64,000 nucleotides of DNA. Origin: Streptomyces platensis (GTDB lineage: Bacteria; Actinomycetota; Actinomycetes; Streptomycetales; Streptomycetaceae). Shown here in pieces: positions 34,765 to 43,890 of the stretch (position 1 is the first letter of the stretch; each line of letters begins with the position of its first letter). Under the pieces are notes generated by a model. That model did not search any database. It saw only the letters and a list, made by a program, of their open reading frames with translations, and was not told the origin of the DNA. The DNA lies in NCBI RefSeq assembly GCF_008704855.1, contig NZ_CP023691.1, forward strand, positions 8,060,001-8,124,000. The letters run 5' to 3'. The position numbers were made by a program, and so were the translations under genes.

Positions 34765-35964
34765 TCAGTTCTCGTCGGCCGGCGGGTGCCGCAGGACGTA
34801 GAGGCCGACGGCGACGGCGAGCACGATGAGACAGGCGGAGAAGGTCAGGCCCGCGCCGCGCAGGCCGAGCACCAGGGTGAGGGCACCGACGCCGACCACG
34901 GGCAGCGAGATGCCGAGATAGGCGACGAGGAAGAAGGCCGAGATGGTGCCGCCGCGGTGCGCGGGCGGCGCCGCGCGGCCCACCGCGGTCAGCCCGGCCC
35001 GGAACGCCAGGCCCTGGCCGACGCCGCCGCACACCGCGCCGATGACCAGCAGCGGCAGGGAGGTCACCGCCAGCGAGGTGGCCACCAGCAGGAGGCCCAG
35101 CACCAGCACCAGGCAGCCGCCCGGCAGCGCTCGGCGGACGCCGATCCGTTCCGTCAGCGACTGTCCGGCGGTGGAGCCGAGGAACACCGTGAAGACGATC
35201 AACCCGGCAACGGCCAGATTGTGGTCCCCGAGAGTATCGGCGACGAAGCTCGGGGCGACCGCGGTGAACAGTCCCAGGAGGGCGAAGCCGGCGAACGCGG
35301 CGACGGCCGCGGGGGTGAAGACGCCCCGCACCTCGGGCGGGAGCCGCAGGCCCTGGGGCCGCAGCCGGTGGAGGCGGTGCGGAGTGCCGACGGTCTCCGG
35401 CAGGAACCAGGTCACCCCGGCCGCCCCGGCCACCAGGAGGAGATGCACCAGAAAGGGCAGCACCAGCGGCCACGGCGCGTACTGGGCCAGCAGCCCGGAC
35501 AGCAACGGGCCGCAGCCGAGGCCGCCCATGTTCGCTGCGGTGGCGGCGAACCCCGCATGCGCTTCCTGGCCGGGCCGGGCGAGCTCCAGCACGGCCGCGG
35601 TGGCGGCGCCGCTGAACAACCCGGCGGCGAAGCCGGACAGCACCCGGCCGAGCAGCAGCATCGGCAGCCCGCCCTCGAACACGAAACACAGCGCGCTCGC
35701 CGCCGACAGCGCCAGCGCGCACAGCAACACCGGCCGCCGGCCCACCTCGTCGGAGACATTGCCGGCGAGCAGCAGCACCGTGATCACCCCGAGGGCGTAC
35801 ACGGCGAAGACCACGGTCACGATCAGCTCGGAGAAGCCGAGCTGGGCGCGGTAGAGCCCGTACAGCGAGGTGGGCAGGGTCGTCCCGGCCATGCCGACGG
35901 CGAACACACCCGCCGCTGCCGGATAGCCGAGCCGCCGAGTACCGCTCGTGCGATCGATGATCAT
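34765..35964 (-). CDS. MFS transporter
   Basis: A 399-aa, 12-helix member of the major facilitator superfamily. The loop 2-3 motif is GNVSDEVGRRPVLL (~residues 68-81), and LLGRVLSGFAAGLFSGAATA follows. Such short DHA1-type proteins usually export drugs or metabolites, but the substrate is unknown. ATG at 35964 (MIIDRTSGTRR). It ends 44 nt from the P450 stop on the opposite strand, so the two genes converge. Confidence 0.83.
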   Translation of the reverse strand: MIIDRTSGTRRLGYPAAAGVFAVGMAGTTLPTSLYGLYRAQLGFSELIVTVVFAVYALGVITVLLLAGNVSDEVGRRPVLLCALALSAASALCFVFEGGLPMLLLGRVLSGFAAGLFSGAATAAVLELARPGQEAHAGFAATAANMGGLGCGPLLSGLLAQYAPWPLVLPFLVHLLLVAGAAGVTWFLPETVGTPHRLHRLRPQGLRLPPEVRGVFTPAAVAAFAGFALLGLFTAVAPSFVADTLGDHNLAVAGLIVFTVFLGSTAGQSLTERIGVRRALPGGCLVLVLGLLLVATSLAVTSLPLLVIGAVCGGVGQGLAFRAGLTAVGRAAPPAHRGGTISAFFLVAYLGISLPVVGVGALTLVLGLRGAGLTFSACLIVLAVAVGLYVLRHPPADEN

Positions 35965-36095
35965 GGCGTCAAACGTAGGCTTCCGCCGCCACCCCGTCGA
36001 GGACCCACCGGAGGGACCTCAGGGAGCGGGAAAAATCCGAGCGTGGTACCCCCGCGGTCGGCGGGGGCACCACGCAGGGCCCGGTCCGGGACGGA

Positions 36096-37901
36096 TCAGT
36101 GCTTGCCGGAAGGCTTGTTGGAAGCCTTCACATTCACGGCCGCCCAGGCCTTGTCCACCGTCTTGTACTCGGTGCTCTTGGCGCCGTACATGTCCTTGGC
36201 CGCGCGCAGGGTCGCGGTCCGGGCGTCGTGGAAGTCGGTCGTGGAGACCATGTACCGGGTGAGTGCCCGGTAGAAGATCGCCGTCGCCTTCGTCCGGCCG
36301 ATGCCGGTCACCTTGGAGCCGTCCACGGTGGGGGAGTTGTAGGCGACCCCGCCGATGGTCTTCTTCCCGCTGCCCTCGGCGAGCAGGTAGTAGGCGTGCG
36401 AGGAGACGCCGGAACCGGCGTGCACCTCGGTGTCGTAGGACGCCTTCGACCAGTAGTCGACCGTGCCTTCGAGCTTGTCGAGGGACGGCTTGTCCAGGCG
36501 GCGCAGGAACTTCTGGTCGAGACCGAGCTTCTCGCCCATCAGGTAGTTCGGCGGGTTCTTCGGGTTGTTGGTCGCGAACTCGACCGCGCTGCCGAAGATG
36601 TCCGCCAGCGACTCGTTGAGCGAGCCGGGCTCACCGAACTGGTTGCCCTCGATGTCCACCCGGGTGGGCTGGAGGTTGGCGGTCGCGTCGACCACGCCAT
36701 GGGAGAGCTCATGGCCGGTGACGTCCAGGACGACCAGCGGCTTGGCGAACGTCCGGCCGTCACCGTCGCCGTAGAGCATGCAGCCGCAGTTGGGGGACCA
36801 GAAGGCGTTGCCGACCTTCTTGCCGAAGTGCACCAGGGCCCGGGCCCCACGGCCGTCGTTCTTGATGCCCTTGCGGCCGAAGGTCTTCTTGTAGAAGTCC
36901 AGGGTGCTGGCGACGCCGTACTGGGCGTCGACGGCGGCGGTGGCCCGGTTGCTCGTGGTGCCGTTGCCCCAGCGGTTGGTGGTGCTGGTGAACGCCTTGC
37001 CGTCGGCGAACTTCTCCAGTTCCTTGTCGCCGGCGTCCCGGGTCTCGGTGTTGCCGCGGGTGGAGTCCTTCAGGGTGAAGGACTTCTTCGCGGTCTGGGT
37101 CGTGGACAGCGGCACACTGCCGACGAAGAAGGACGCGCCGGTGCCCTTGGCGGCGGCCGGGAATCCGGCGGACGTCGCCGTCTGACCCGCGGCGGTCGGG
37201 GCGGGGGTGGCCAGCCCGGTCGAGGGGTTCAGCCGCTCGCCCCGCGCGCGCAGCTTGCGCTGGAGGGCGGGCGACAGGAACGAGTCGTCGGCCTGCACGT
37301 TGCTGAGCACCGCACCGGTCGCCGCGTCGAGGACGACCGTACGGGCGCCACCGGACTCGGCGCTGCGGCTGTCGGTCACCTGCACCTGATAGGCCAGCGT
37401 CGTCCGGCCGTTGCGGGCGTCCACGACCAGTTCGGCGTCGCCGGCCTGGCCCTTGCCCACGGTGGCGGCCTTCGTCCGCGCCTCGCCGGCCGACAGCTTC
37501 GGGTCCGTGCCGGTCATGTCGACCTGATGACGGTAGGCCCGGGTCACGCCCTCGTACGCCGACTTGGCCGTCAGGTGGACGACGAGGTCACCGCCGAGCA
37601 CCGGCATCCCGCGGTGGGTCCGGACGAAGCGGACATGCTGCCGGCCGTCCGGGTCGACGAGCGTGTCGGTGGCCTTGAGAGTGTCCTTCTTGCTGACTCC
37701 GGTGGCCGAGGCGTGCGCGTAGGAGGCGTTGCGTGCCGCGTCAACGACCTTCTGGAGAGCGGGAGTTGCGGAGGAAGCAGCAACCGGCGAGGCCGGCGGG
37801 GTCGCGGAGGCACTGCCCGCCACACCCGCTGTCAGGGTGGCGGCCGTCGTGACGGCGACCGCGATGGCCAGGCGGTGTCTGCGTATGTGGGGTCTACGCA
37901 C
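36096..37901 (-). CDS. secreted M4-family zinc metalloprotease (thermolysin type)
   Basis: A 601-aa preproenzyme. A Sec signal peptide (MRRPHIRRHRLAIAVAVTTA, ending SASA near residue 33) is followed by an FTP/PepSY propeptide (~40-205). The catalytic domain has GHELSHGVVDATANL with the zinc His pair and catalytic Glu, the third zinc ligand in NESLADIFG, and the proton-donor His in GVSSHAYYLLAEG. It resembles griselysin-like extracellular proteases of Streptomyces. The start is GTG at 37901 with AAGGA 9 nt before it. The C-terminus is a short Lys-rich tail. Confidence 0.92.
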   Translation of the reverse strand: MRRPHIRRHRLAIAVAVTTAATLTAGVAGSASATPPASPVAASSATPALQKVVDAARNASYAHASATGVSKKDTLKATDTLVDPDGRQHVRFVRTHRGMPVLGGDLVVHLTAKSAYEGVTRAYRHQVDMTGTDPKLSAGEARTKAATVGKGQAGDAELVVDARNGRTTLAYQVQVTDSRSAESGGARTVVLDAATGAVLSNVQADDSFLSPALQRKLRARGERLNPSTGLATPAPTAAGQTATSAGFPAAAKGTGASFFVGSVPLSTTQTAKKSFTLKDSTRGNTETRDAGDKELEKFADGKAFTSTTNRWGNGTTSNRATAAVDAQYGVASTLDFYKKTFGRKGIKNDGRGARALVHFGKKVGNAFWSPNCGCMLYGDGDGRTFAKPLVVLDVTGHELSHGVVDATANLQPTRVDIEGNQFGEPGSLNESLADIFGSAVEFATNNPKNPPNYLMGEKLGLDQKFLRRLDKPSLDKLEGTVDYWSKASYDTEVHAGSGVSSHAYYLLAEGSGKKTIGGVAYNSPTVDGSKVTGIGRTKATAIFYRALTRYMVSTTDFHDARTATLRAAKDMYGAKSTEYKTVDKAWAAVNVKASNKPSGKH

Positions 37902-38071
37902 TGATGTGGATCCTTAGTGCTGCGGGGGCGGTCGACTCGCCAACCGCCCGTACGCGCGGTGCTGTTGTGCACCACGGGGGCCGAGAGGCCCCGCGCAAAC
38001 CCTGGTATGTCTGGCATGGGCATGTAAAGAGAAATGATCAGGAATCGCGTTTCGTGGACGAAATTTAACAA

Positions 38072-38104
38072 TTGGTCAGCATTAAGTAGCCAGCAGGTGA
38101 CCAA
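38072..38104. promoter_or_regulatory. inverted repeat upstream of the M4 protease gene
   Basis: TTGGTCA (38072-38078) and TGACCAA (38098-38104) form a 7-bp inverted repeat with a 19-nt spacer in an AT-richer patch ~170 nt before the start. It may be a regulator site. The stretch 37902-38494 holds no convincing gene. Confidence 0.3.
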
Positions 38105-38323
38105 CTGTGGTCCACCTGAGGAGACATGCGGTGGCGCGAAATGGTTGCTCGGAAGATGAGTGAAACTGCGGGCTGCTACGGGGGCGGTCTCGCCTGCGTC
38201 AAACGGCCCTCAGTGCGGGGCCGTTGGCATGGGGGAGCGCTCTCATTCCGTGAAGATCGCGACGATCTGGGCCGCGCCGTGATCCGGTCCGAGATGCGGC
38301 GGAGCCGACTGAAGAGAGGGACG

Positions 38324-38389
38324 GGGCCCGGCTACGGAAAGAAGCGGGCCCGGCTACGGAAAGGAGCGGGGCAGGCTACGGAGAGGTGG
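38324..38389. repeat. three tandem 22-bp repeats
   Basis: Two near-identical 22-mers beginning GGGCCCGGCTACGGAAA (38324-38345 and 38346-38367, one mismatch) and a third, more diverged copy (38368-38389) lie head to tail between the protease promoter and the insertion element. They are non-coding in any convincing frame. Confidence 0.6.
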
Positions 38390-38494
38390 CGCGAGGAGGC
38401 TCGGTGCCACGGCGCGGCCGTCCCGCCCGGCGCCGCTCGTCGGGCCAGGGGACGGCCGGGTCAGGGGGCGGCCGGGTCCAGGGCGATGCCCTAG

Positions 38495-39384
38495 GAGTTG
38501 TCTTCAAATGTCACGCCCACATCAGCAGGGATGCGAGGGTGACGGCGGCTTGGTAGGACTCGGCAGTCTTGTCGTACCGGGTGGCAATGCCGCGCCACTG
38601 TTTCAAACGGTTGAAGCAGCGCTCCACCACGTTGCGCCGCTTGTAGAGCTGCTTGTCGAAGGCCGGCGGGCGTCCGCCGTAGCTGCCGCGGCGAAGCCGG
38701 TTGCGGATCTGGTCGGCCCGTTCGGGAATGGTGTGGCCGATGCCCCGTCGCCGCAGCCAGGTGCGGATGGCCTTGGAGCTGTAGCCCTTGTCGCCCAGTA
38801 CGTGGGCGGGCCGGACCCGCGGGCGTCCTGGGCCGATGCGGGGCACCCGTATCGCCTCCATCACAGCGGTGAACTGGGTGCAGTCGTTGCTGTTTCCGCC
38901 GGTGACGGTGAAAGCGAGCGGGCGGCCCACGGCGTCACAGGCGAGGTGAATCTTGCTGGTCAGACCGCCTCGGGAGCGTCCGAGTCCGGAGCTTTGGAGC
39001 CCCCTTTTCGGGCCCCGGCGGCGTGCTGGTGGGCGCGGACGACGGTGGAATCGACGGAAACGAGCCAGTCGATGTCCCCCGCCTCGTCCGCCCTCGCCTG
39101 GGCGGCCTGCAGCATCCGCTCGAAGGTGCCGTCCAGGGCCCACCGGCGGAAACGGGTGTGCAGCGTGGCCCACGGGCCGTATCGCTCGGGCACGTCCCGC
39201 CAGGCCGTGCCGGTCCGGAACTTCCACACGATCCCGTTGAGCACGGTGCGGTCGTCCAACCGCTTCCGCCCCCGCAACGATTCAGGCAGCAGCGGTCGGA
39301 CGAACTCCCACTCAGCATCAGACAGTTCATGGCGACGTATCACCCGACCATGATCCACCACCCGAGATCATTTGAAGACACCCC
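38495..39384. mobile_element. IS5-family insertion sequence (IS427-like), 890 bp
   Basis: A complete element. Its 16-bp terminal inverted repeats (GAGTTGTCTTCAAATG on the left and GGGGTGTCTTCAAATG read inward from the right) differ at two positions. It is flanked by CTAG on both sides (38491-38494 and 39385-39388), the 4-bp target duplication expected for IS5-type elements, which prefer CTAG-like sites. It carries a transposase read through a -1 frameshift. Both ends and the frameshift site are intact, so it may still be active. Confidence 0.88.
38511..39361 (-). CDS. IS5-family transposase, made by -1 frameshift
   Basis: Two overlapping frames. OrfA starts at 39361 (MVDHGRVIRRHELSDAEWEF) and carries the first catalytic Asp (VSVDSTVVRAHQHAAG); alone it stops at 38960. 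OrfB continues to 38511 with the second Asp (HVLGDKGYSSKAI) and the Glu (RRNVVERCFNRLKQWRGIATRYDK). The switch occurs at the A-AAA-GGG run at 39002-39008 (reverse strand), where a -1 slip changes K-G-G into K-R-G and joins the frames. The fused DDE enzyme would be ~280 aa, normal for this group. Confidence 0.85.
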
Positions 39385-39675
39385 CTAGGGGTGAAACAGC
39401 TCCTCGAGAGAGGCGTCGGCTCGTTCTCCGCCGCGTACGGCTTCGACGACGGCCTGATGGAAGGTGCGGCTGGCCTCTTCGGAAGCGCATGGGACGGGGC
39501 TGCCGGCCATGGTGTACCACTCCGACGCCCCGGTGTACTGCACAGCTACGTGGGCCAGGTTCTCCGACCAAGTCGTGTGAATGGTCAGGTCACCGTTGAT
39601 CACGCCGATCTCCGCGGTGTGAACCGCGCCAGGTAGGGCGTGGATCCCCACAGTGGTCCAAGATGCCCAGGTCAT
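39385..39675 (-). CDS. hypothetical protein (96 aa)
   Basis: Not recognised. A compact, beta-rich 96-aa protein (MTWASWTTVGIHALPG, then GDLTIHTTWSENLAHVAVQY and a helical C-terminal half). ATG at 39675 has GAGGGG upstream. Its TAG stop lies inside the CTAG duplicated by the insertion element; removing the element restores the same stop, so the protein is unchanged, although its 3' flank is new. It may be a small immunity-like or house-keeping protein; nothing supports a choice. Confidence 0.65.
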   Translation of the reverse strand: MTWASWTTVGIHALPGAVHTAEIGVINGDLTIHTTWSENLAHVAVQYTGASEWYTMAGSPVPCASEEASRTFHQAVVEAVRGGERADASLEELFHP

Positions 39676-39914
39676 GATGTTCCCCTCGGCGACAAGGGCC
39701 CCGGCCGGCGGCCGGGCGCGGTGACTCAAGTTTGGCACTTGAGGTGCGGCAGCGCACCGCATGCGGTGCCACGGATTCCGCCTGAGGTGCCGAGACCGGG
39801 CCGGGCCCGGAAACCTCAAGCTATGTGAAGGAAGAACGTGCAGGTGTGGGCCCGGTGCCTGAGCGTCCGGCCGGGCGGAGCCAAGCGGCAGACCCGGCAG
39901 GTCCGTGGGGAAGA

Positions 39915-40166
39915 TCAGTCGATGACCGTATGGAAGAAGGTGACGGCGGCACCGAAGGCGGCGCCGCCGACGAGGGTGGCGGAGGCCGGGGTGCCGCCGT
40001 TGAAGAAGGTGAGCACCCCGGCGGCGATAGCGGTGAGGGCGCCGAGGAGGAAAATCACGGCGGCGCGCTGACTCAGCAGGGTTGATCTGTTGTCGGACAC
40101 ATCAACTCCGATCTGCGCGGGAGCGAAGGGTCGCTCGGTGCGGATGCTGATGCTCTGACTGATCAT
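39915..40166 (-). CDS. small two-helix membrane protein (83 aa)
   Basis: The ATG at 40166 follows a GAAGGGAG ribosome binding site. A ~30-residue polar N-terminus (MISQSISIRTERPFAPAQIG) precedes two hydrophobic helices (AAVIFLLGALTAIAAGVLTF and SATLVGGAAFGAAVTFFHTV). No family was recognised. It is read in the same direction as the 96-aa gene 239 nt downstream of it, and follows the phosphatase gene at 40359 in the same direction. Confidence 0.65.
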   Translation of the reverse strand: MISQSISIRTERPFAPAQIGVDVSDNRSTLLSQRAAVIFLLGALTAIAAGVLTFFNGGTPASATLVGGAAFGAAVTFFHTVID

Positions 40167-40358
40167 CTCATCTCCCTTCCGGAATTTTCGGCAGCACACG
40201 ACGAAATTCCCCAAGGGATGGAGAAAAGCCGCGATGTGGCGGCGGCCGGGGAGTGATGACGGGGAGTTATGCCGGGCGTCGGACGCCGTGGAGCGGTTGC
40301 GTCCGCGAATGGATGCCCGGTTGCGCCCGGCGTCGCGCCCCGCCGTCGCGCCGCCACA

Positions 40359-41507
40359 TCAGCGGACGGGGCTGCTCCCCCTGTGCGGGGCCCGCATCCC
40401 GCCCGCCATCTGCCGGGTGACCGCGAGCACCGCCATATCGTCGTCGCGCGGGCCGCCGGTCCAGCGCTCGACGTCCCGCACCAAGCGGTCGATCACGTCC
40501 TGTGGCCCCCGGAACGGGCCGTGGCCCGCCAGCTGTGCCGCGGGATCGTAGAAGCGGCCGGTGGCGTCGCGGGCCTCCGTCACGCCATCGGTGATCAGCA
40601 GCAGGGTGCTGCCCGCCGGGAACGGCCGGTCGGCCGGGAGGGTCCGGTCCACGCCCAGCGTGCCCATCCCCAGCGGCAGCCCCGGATCACCGGCCTCCAG
40701 GACGCGTACCTCGTCGTCGTGGCAGAGGTAGGGCGAGGGGTGGCCGCAGTTCAGCATCCGCAGGCCCGCGGCCCCCGGGAGGACTTCGCAGAGCAGGGCC
40801 GTGATGAAGCCCTCCAGCCGGTCCTCCTCGGAGGTGTGCTCGCTCTCCCGCAGCAGGGCGCGCTCCATCCGGTCGGCCAGCGTCGCGAGGTCCGGCTCCT
40901 CCTCGGCGGCCTCGCGGAACGCGCCCAGCAGCACCGACACCGCGCCCACCGCGCCCAGCCCCTTGCCGCGCACATCGGCGATCAGCAGCCGGACGCCGAA
41001 CGGGGTCCGCTGGACGGCATAGGCGTCGCCGCCGATCCGGGCCTCGCTCTGGGCGGCCTGGTAGCGGGCGGCGACGGCCAGCGGGCCGATACGTTCCGGC
41101 GGTGCGGGCAGCACGGCACGCTGGGCGGCCTCCGCCACCGAACGCACCACGTCCAGATGGCGTCCGTGGCGGGCGATCACCCGGTTGACGCCGACCCCCA
41201 TGAGCGCGGCGAAGAGGGTGTTGATGAGCTCCAGATAGCCCACGATGTCGCCAGCTGTGCCATCCTTCACGGTCAGCGCGAAGACGCCGCCGACGATGGC
41301 GGCGCCGATGGCGAGGGTGTGCCGCAGGGAGAGCAGCGCACCGGCCATCACGCTGGCGGCCGTCAGCATCGGGTCGCCCCAGTAGTCGGCCGGTGAGAAC
41401 GCGTCCCAGACGAGCCCTCCGGCGACCAGGACGCTCGGAGCGAACTCGACGTATCGGGGCCATCGGGGGGCGAGGGAGGGCATAGGCATTCCTGACCAGC
41501 GGTCCAT
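40359..41507 (-). CDS. membrane-bound SpoIIE-type phosphatase
   Basis: A ~382-aa protein. The N-terminal ~130 residues form about four to five helices (FAPSVLVAGGLVWDAF, TLAIGAAIVGGVFALTV, ELINTLFAALMGVGVNRVIA), followed by a PP2C domain (~160-370) with RIGGDAYAVQRTPFGVRLLI, ADVRGKGLGAVGAVSVLLG and RDDDMAVLAVTR. GGDAY replaces the usual GGDWF/Y motif but keeps the metal-binding Asp. The start is uncertain: ATG at 41507, 41489 and 41483 are all possible, none with a strong ribosome binding site. The 442-base gap 41508-41949 holds no gene. Confidence 0.82.
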   Translation of the reverse strand: MDRWSGMPMPSLAPRWPRYVEFAPSVLVAGGLVWDAFSPADYWGDPMLTAASVMAGALLSLRHTLAIGAAIVGGVFALTVKDGTAGDIVGYLELINTLFAALMGVGVNRVIARHGRHLDVVRSVAEAAQRAVLPAPPERIGPLAVAARYQAAQSEARIGGDAYAVQRTPFGVRLLIADVRGKGLGAVGAVSVLLGAFREAAEEEPDLATLADRMERALLRESEHTSEEDRLEGFITALLCEVLPGAAGLRMLNCGHPSPYLCHDDEVRVLEAGDPGLPLGMGTLGVDRTLPADRPFPAGSTLLLITDGVTEARDATGRFYDPAAQLAGHGPFRGPQDVIDRLVRDVERWTGGPRDDDMAVLAVTRQMAGGMRAPHRGSSPVR

Positions 41508-41949
41508 GTCGGCTAGCAGGAATATGCCTGTTTTCGGAAGTTTTATACCGGGGGTGCGGTGGTCGGCACACGCCGTCGCGGCCGGTGCGTGGGCTACCCG
41601 CGGTACACGGGTTGCGGGGAGGTGGGAGGCGGGGGGCGAGGAGCCGGGGGGCCGGGGGCAGCGGGACATGCCGTGGTCCGCGCCGGTCACCTCCTCGTGC
41701 GGCAGGGCGCCGCCGGGGAATCGCCCCCGAGCACCTGGTGGCGCAGCAGGTCGGCGAGCGGGATGCAGCCACCCCGGCACCCGGGAGGCATCCGTCCGGC
41801 TCAGCGAATAAGGCCCTCCGGCGCCCGTGTCGCCGGGCCGTCCCGTTGGCCGCCGGATAGCGTCGAAGCCCAGTACAGCGCCGCCCCGCCGCTGCCCGGC
41901 CACCACGGCGCGGGCCCCCGGTGCCGGGTGGCCGACGAGGAGGTAGGCC

Positions 41950-42873
41950 GTGACCACGTGGCCCGCCGTACTGTTCGCACTGCTCGCGGCGGCCAGCAAC
42001 GCGCTGGCCACGGTCCTCCAGCGCCGGGCCGCCCGTACGGTCCCGCTCTCCGCCGGACTGCGCCTGGGGCTGCTGGTCGACCTGCTGCACCGGGCCGTCT
42101 GGCTCGGCGGGATGCTCGCGGTCGTCGCCGCGGCCTGCTTCCAGGCGCTGGCGCTGTCCCAGGGGGCGCTGTCGGTGGTGCAGCCGCTCTTCGTCCTCGA
42201 ACTGCCCCTCGCCCTGCTCATCGGACGCGTCCTCCTCGGCGGACGGATCCCCCGCTCCGGCTGGGTCGGGGTGGCGCTGCTCGTCGTCGGTCTCGGCTCC
42301 GCCCTCGCCGCCGCCGCGCCCACCATCGGCACCACCCACGCCCCCTTCGACCGCTGGGTGCCCGCGCTGGCGGTCTGCGCCGCGGTGATCGTCACGGCCG
42401 TCGGTGCCGCGATCCGGCGCGGGGCGGGCGGTGTACGGGCCGCCTGCTTCGCCGGGGCGACCGCGGTCGGCTACGCCCTCACGGCGGCCATGCTGAAGGA
42501 CGCCACGCATGCCTGGCAGACCGGCGGCCCCGCCGCGTTCTTCAGCACCTGGCAGACCTATGGCTTCGCCCTGACCGGCGTGCTGGCCATCTTCCTGCTG
42601 GAGAACGCCATGCAGTCGGGCCCGCTGACCGCCTCGCAGCCGGTCCTCACGCTCGGCGACGCGCTGCTGAGCCTGTCGCTGGGCGTCACCCTCTTCGACG
42701 AACGGGTACGGACCGGCTGGTGGCTGCTGCCCGAGGCGGTGGGCGTCGCGCTGGTCCTGTGGGGCGCGATGCTGCTCTCCCGTGTGGCGCTGGCCCGGGA
42801 CCTGACAGGTACTCAGGACGAGGCGCCGACAGCCGTCCGCGAGGGTACGGGGCCCGGGCCGGCGGACATCTGA
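41950..42873 (+). CDS. DMT-family (EamA-like) transporter
   Basis: A 307-aa membrane protein with about nine to ten helices and the inverted-repeat layout of the drug/metabolite transporter superfamily (AACFQALALSQGALSVVQPL in the first half, FLLENAMQSGPLTASQPVL in the second). The matching Q-P motifs in both halves resemble NIPA/YnfA-like exporters. GTG at 41950 is preceded by GAGGAGG. Substrate unknown. It faces the membrane phosphatase across the 442-nt gap. Confidence 0.8.
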   Translation: MTTWPAVLFALLAAASNALATVLQRRAARTVPLSAGLRLGLLVDLLHRAVWLGGMLAVVAAACFQALALSQGALSVVQPLFVLELPLALLIGRVLLGGRIPRSGWVGVALLVVGLGSALAAAAPTIGTTHAPFDRWVPALAVCAAVIVTAVGAAIRRGAGGVRAACFAGATAVGYALTAAMLKDATHAWQTGGPAAFFSTWQTYGFALTGVLAIFLLENAMQSGPLTASQPVLTLGDALLSLSLGVTLFDERVRTGWWLLPEAVGVALVLWGAMLLSRVALARDLTGTQDEAPTAVREGTGPGPADI

Positions 42874-42926
42874 GCACGCCGCACGCCGCCCGGAGCTCCC
42901 GGGCCCGGCGGCTCCCGGGCCCGCCC

Positions 42927-43142
42927 GTGCCCGGGAGCCGCCGCCCTCTGCACCGTGCCAACCGGACCGAAGATCTCCTCCTGCACGAGGCGACCAGCAC
43001 CTTGCTGCTCGCCCTGAGCGACGGTTTCGGCATCCGGCTGATCCTGGGCGACCCCAAGATCGACCTCCCCGCCGCGCAAGCGGCCATCCGGCGGGCGGTG
43101 GCGGGAACGCTCGGCGTCCCCGACAGCTTCCCGGAGATCTGA
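42927..43142 (+). CDS. possible hypothetical protein (71 aa)
   Basis: A short frame beginning GTG at 42927 after the transporter. Its last ~50 residues (LHEATSTLLLALSDGFGIRL, then ILGDPKIDLPAAQAAIRRAV) look like a folded helix-strand unit with good codon use, while the start is Arg/Pro-rich and has no clear ribosome binding site. It may be the remnant of a longer gene. Confidence 0.4.
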   Translation: MPGSRRPLHRANRTEDLLLHEATSTLLLALSDGFGIRLILGDPKIDLPAAQAAIRRAVAGTLGVPDSFPEI

Positions 43143-43161
43143 ACCATGTGATCATTTCCGG

Positions 43162-43890
43162 ATGAGCAGGATGAGCAGGAGGAGTGGGGCGGCGGAGACC
43201 GAGGACCGCACGGCGGAGGCCAGGAGCCCGGCCTTCGCGGGGGAGTTCGAGGTACATCTCACCGTCCGGGACGACGGTGCCCCCGAGATGGCCGGACAAC
43301 TCGCCGCCCACGCGGCGGCGCACCGCATGAAGTATGTCCACATCCTGCTGGAACAGGGGGCGGTGCCCTCGCAGCCCATGCTGACGCTGCACGGGACCGG
43401 CACGTACGCGGAGATCCGGTCGCAGGCCGCCGCGGCGGCGGACGGGCTGCGGGCCGCGGGATTCTCCGTGGTGCGGACGAAGATCGAGGCCACCCCGTGG
43501 AGCGCGGGCGTACCCGGCTCGGACGGGGAGGCCGTGGCGCTCGGTCCCGACTACTACTTCGAGCATCACCTCAAGCTGGTACTGGCGCCCGCCGCTCCTG
43601 TCGGCCCCCTGCTCACGCTCGCCACCGGGCATGGTGCGCACCTCTCGCGCAACGCCCGCCGGGTGCGGTCCGACGGCCGGCTGGAGCGCTTTGTGACCCA
43701 GCGGTGCCGCCTGGTGGGCCGGGCGACCGCGGACCGGCGGCTGGACGCGCTGTCGGCGGAGCTGCGGGGCGCCGGACACCGGATAGCCTCCGTGGAACGG
43801 GAGTTCGTGGTCCACGACGGCAACATCGCGCTGGACGCGGGCTGGCTGGACGAGCAGAACACGGTGACGGGGGAGCTCAGCGGCGCATGA
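43162..43890 (+). CDS. hypothetical partner of the AbiEii-like protein (242 aa)
   Basis: Not recognised. Residues ~27-110 read as a ferredoxin-like unit (FEVHLTVRDDGAPEMAGQLA, then KYVHILLEQGAVPSQPMLTL and VVRTKIEATPW), and the second half repeats the same strand-helix style (YYFEHHLKLVLAPAAPVGPL, ASVEREFVVHDGNIALDAGW). It could be a tandem domain that binds RNA or nucleotides; this is only a guess. The stop overlaps the ATG of the nucleotidyltransferase gene (ATGA), so both proteins are made together. Start ATG at 43162 or 43171. Confidence 0.7.
   Translation: MSRMSRRSGAAETEDRTAEARSPAFAGEFEVHLTVRDDGAPEMAGQLAAHAAAHRMKYVHILLEQGAVPSQPMLTLHGTGTYAEIRSQAAAAADGLRAAGFSVVRTKIEATPWSAGVPGSDGEAVALGPDYYFEHHLKLVLAPAAPVGPLLTLATGHGAHLSRNARRVRSDGRLERFVTQRCRLVGRATADRRLDALSAELRGAGHRIASVEREFVVHDGNIALDAGWLDEQNTVTGELSGA

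Noticed and set aside
38126..38494. 122-aa plus-strand frame before the insertion element
   Set aside because: Composition is Arg/Gly-rich, it runs through the 22-bp tandem repeats, and there is no ribosome binding site or recognisable domain.
41559..42926. Long plus-strand frame overlapping the DMT transporter
   Set aside because: It is a shadow frame full of Arg/Ala/Gly; only its last part after 42927 is not covered by another gene and is listed separately at low confidence.
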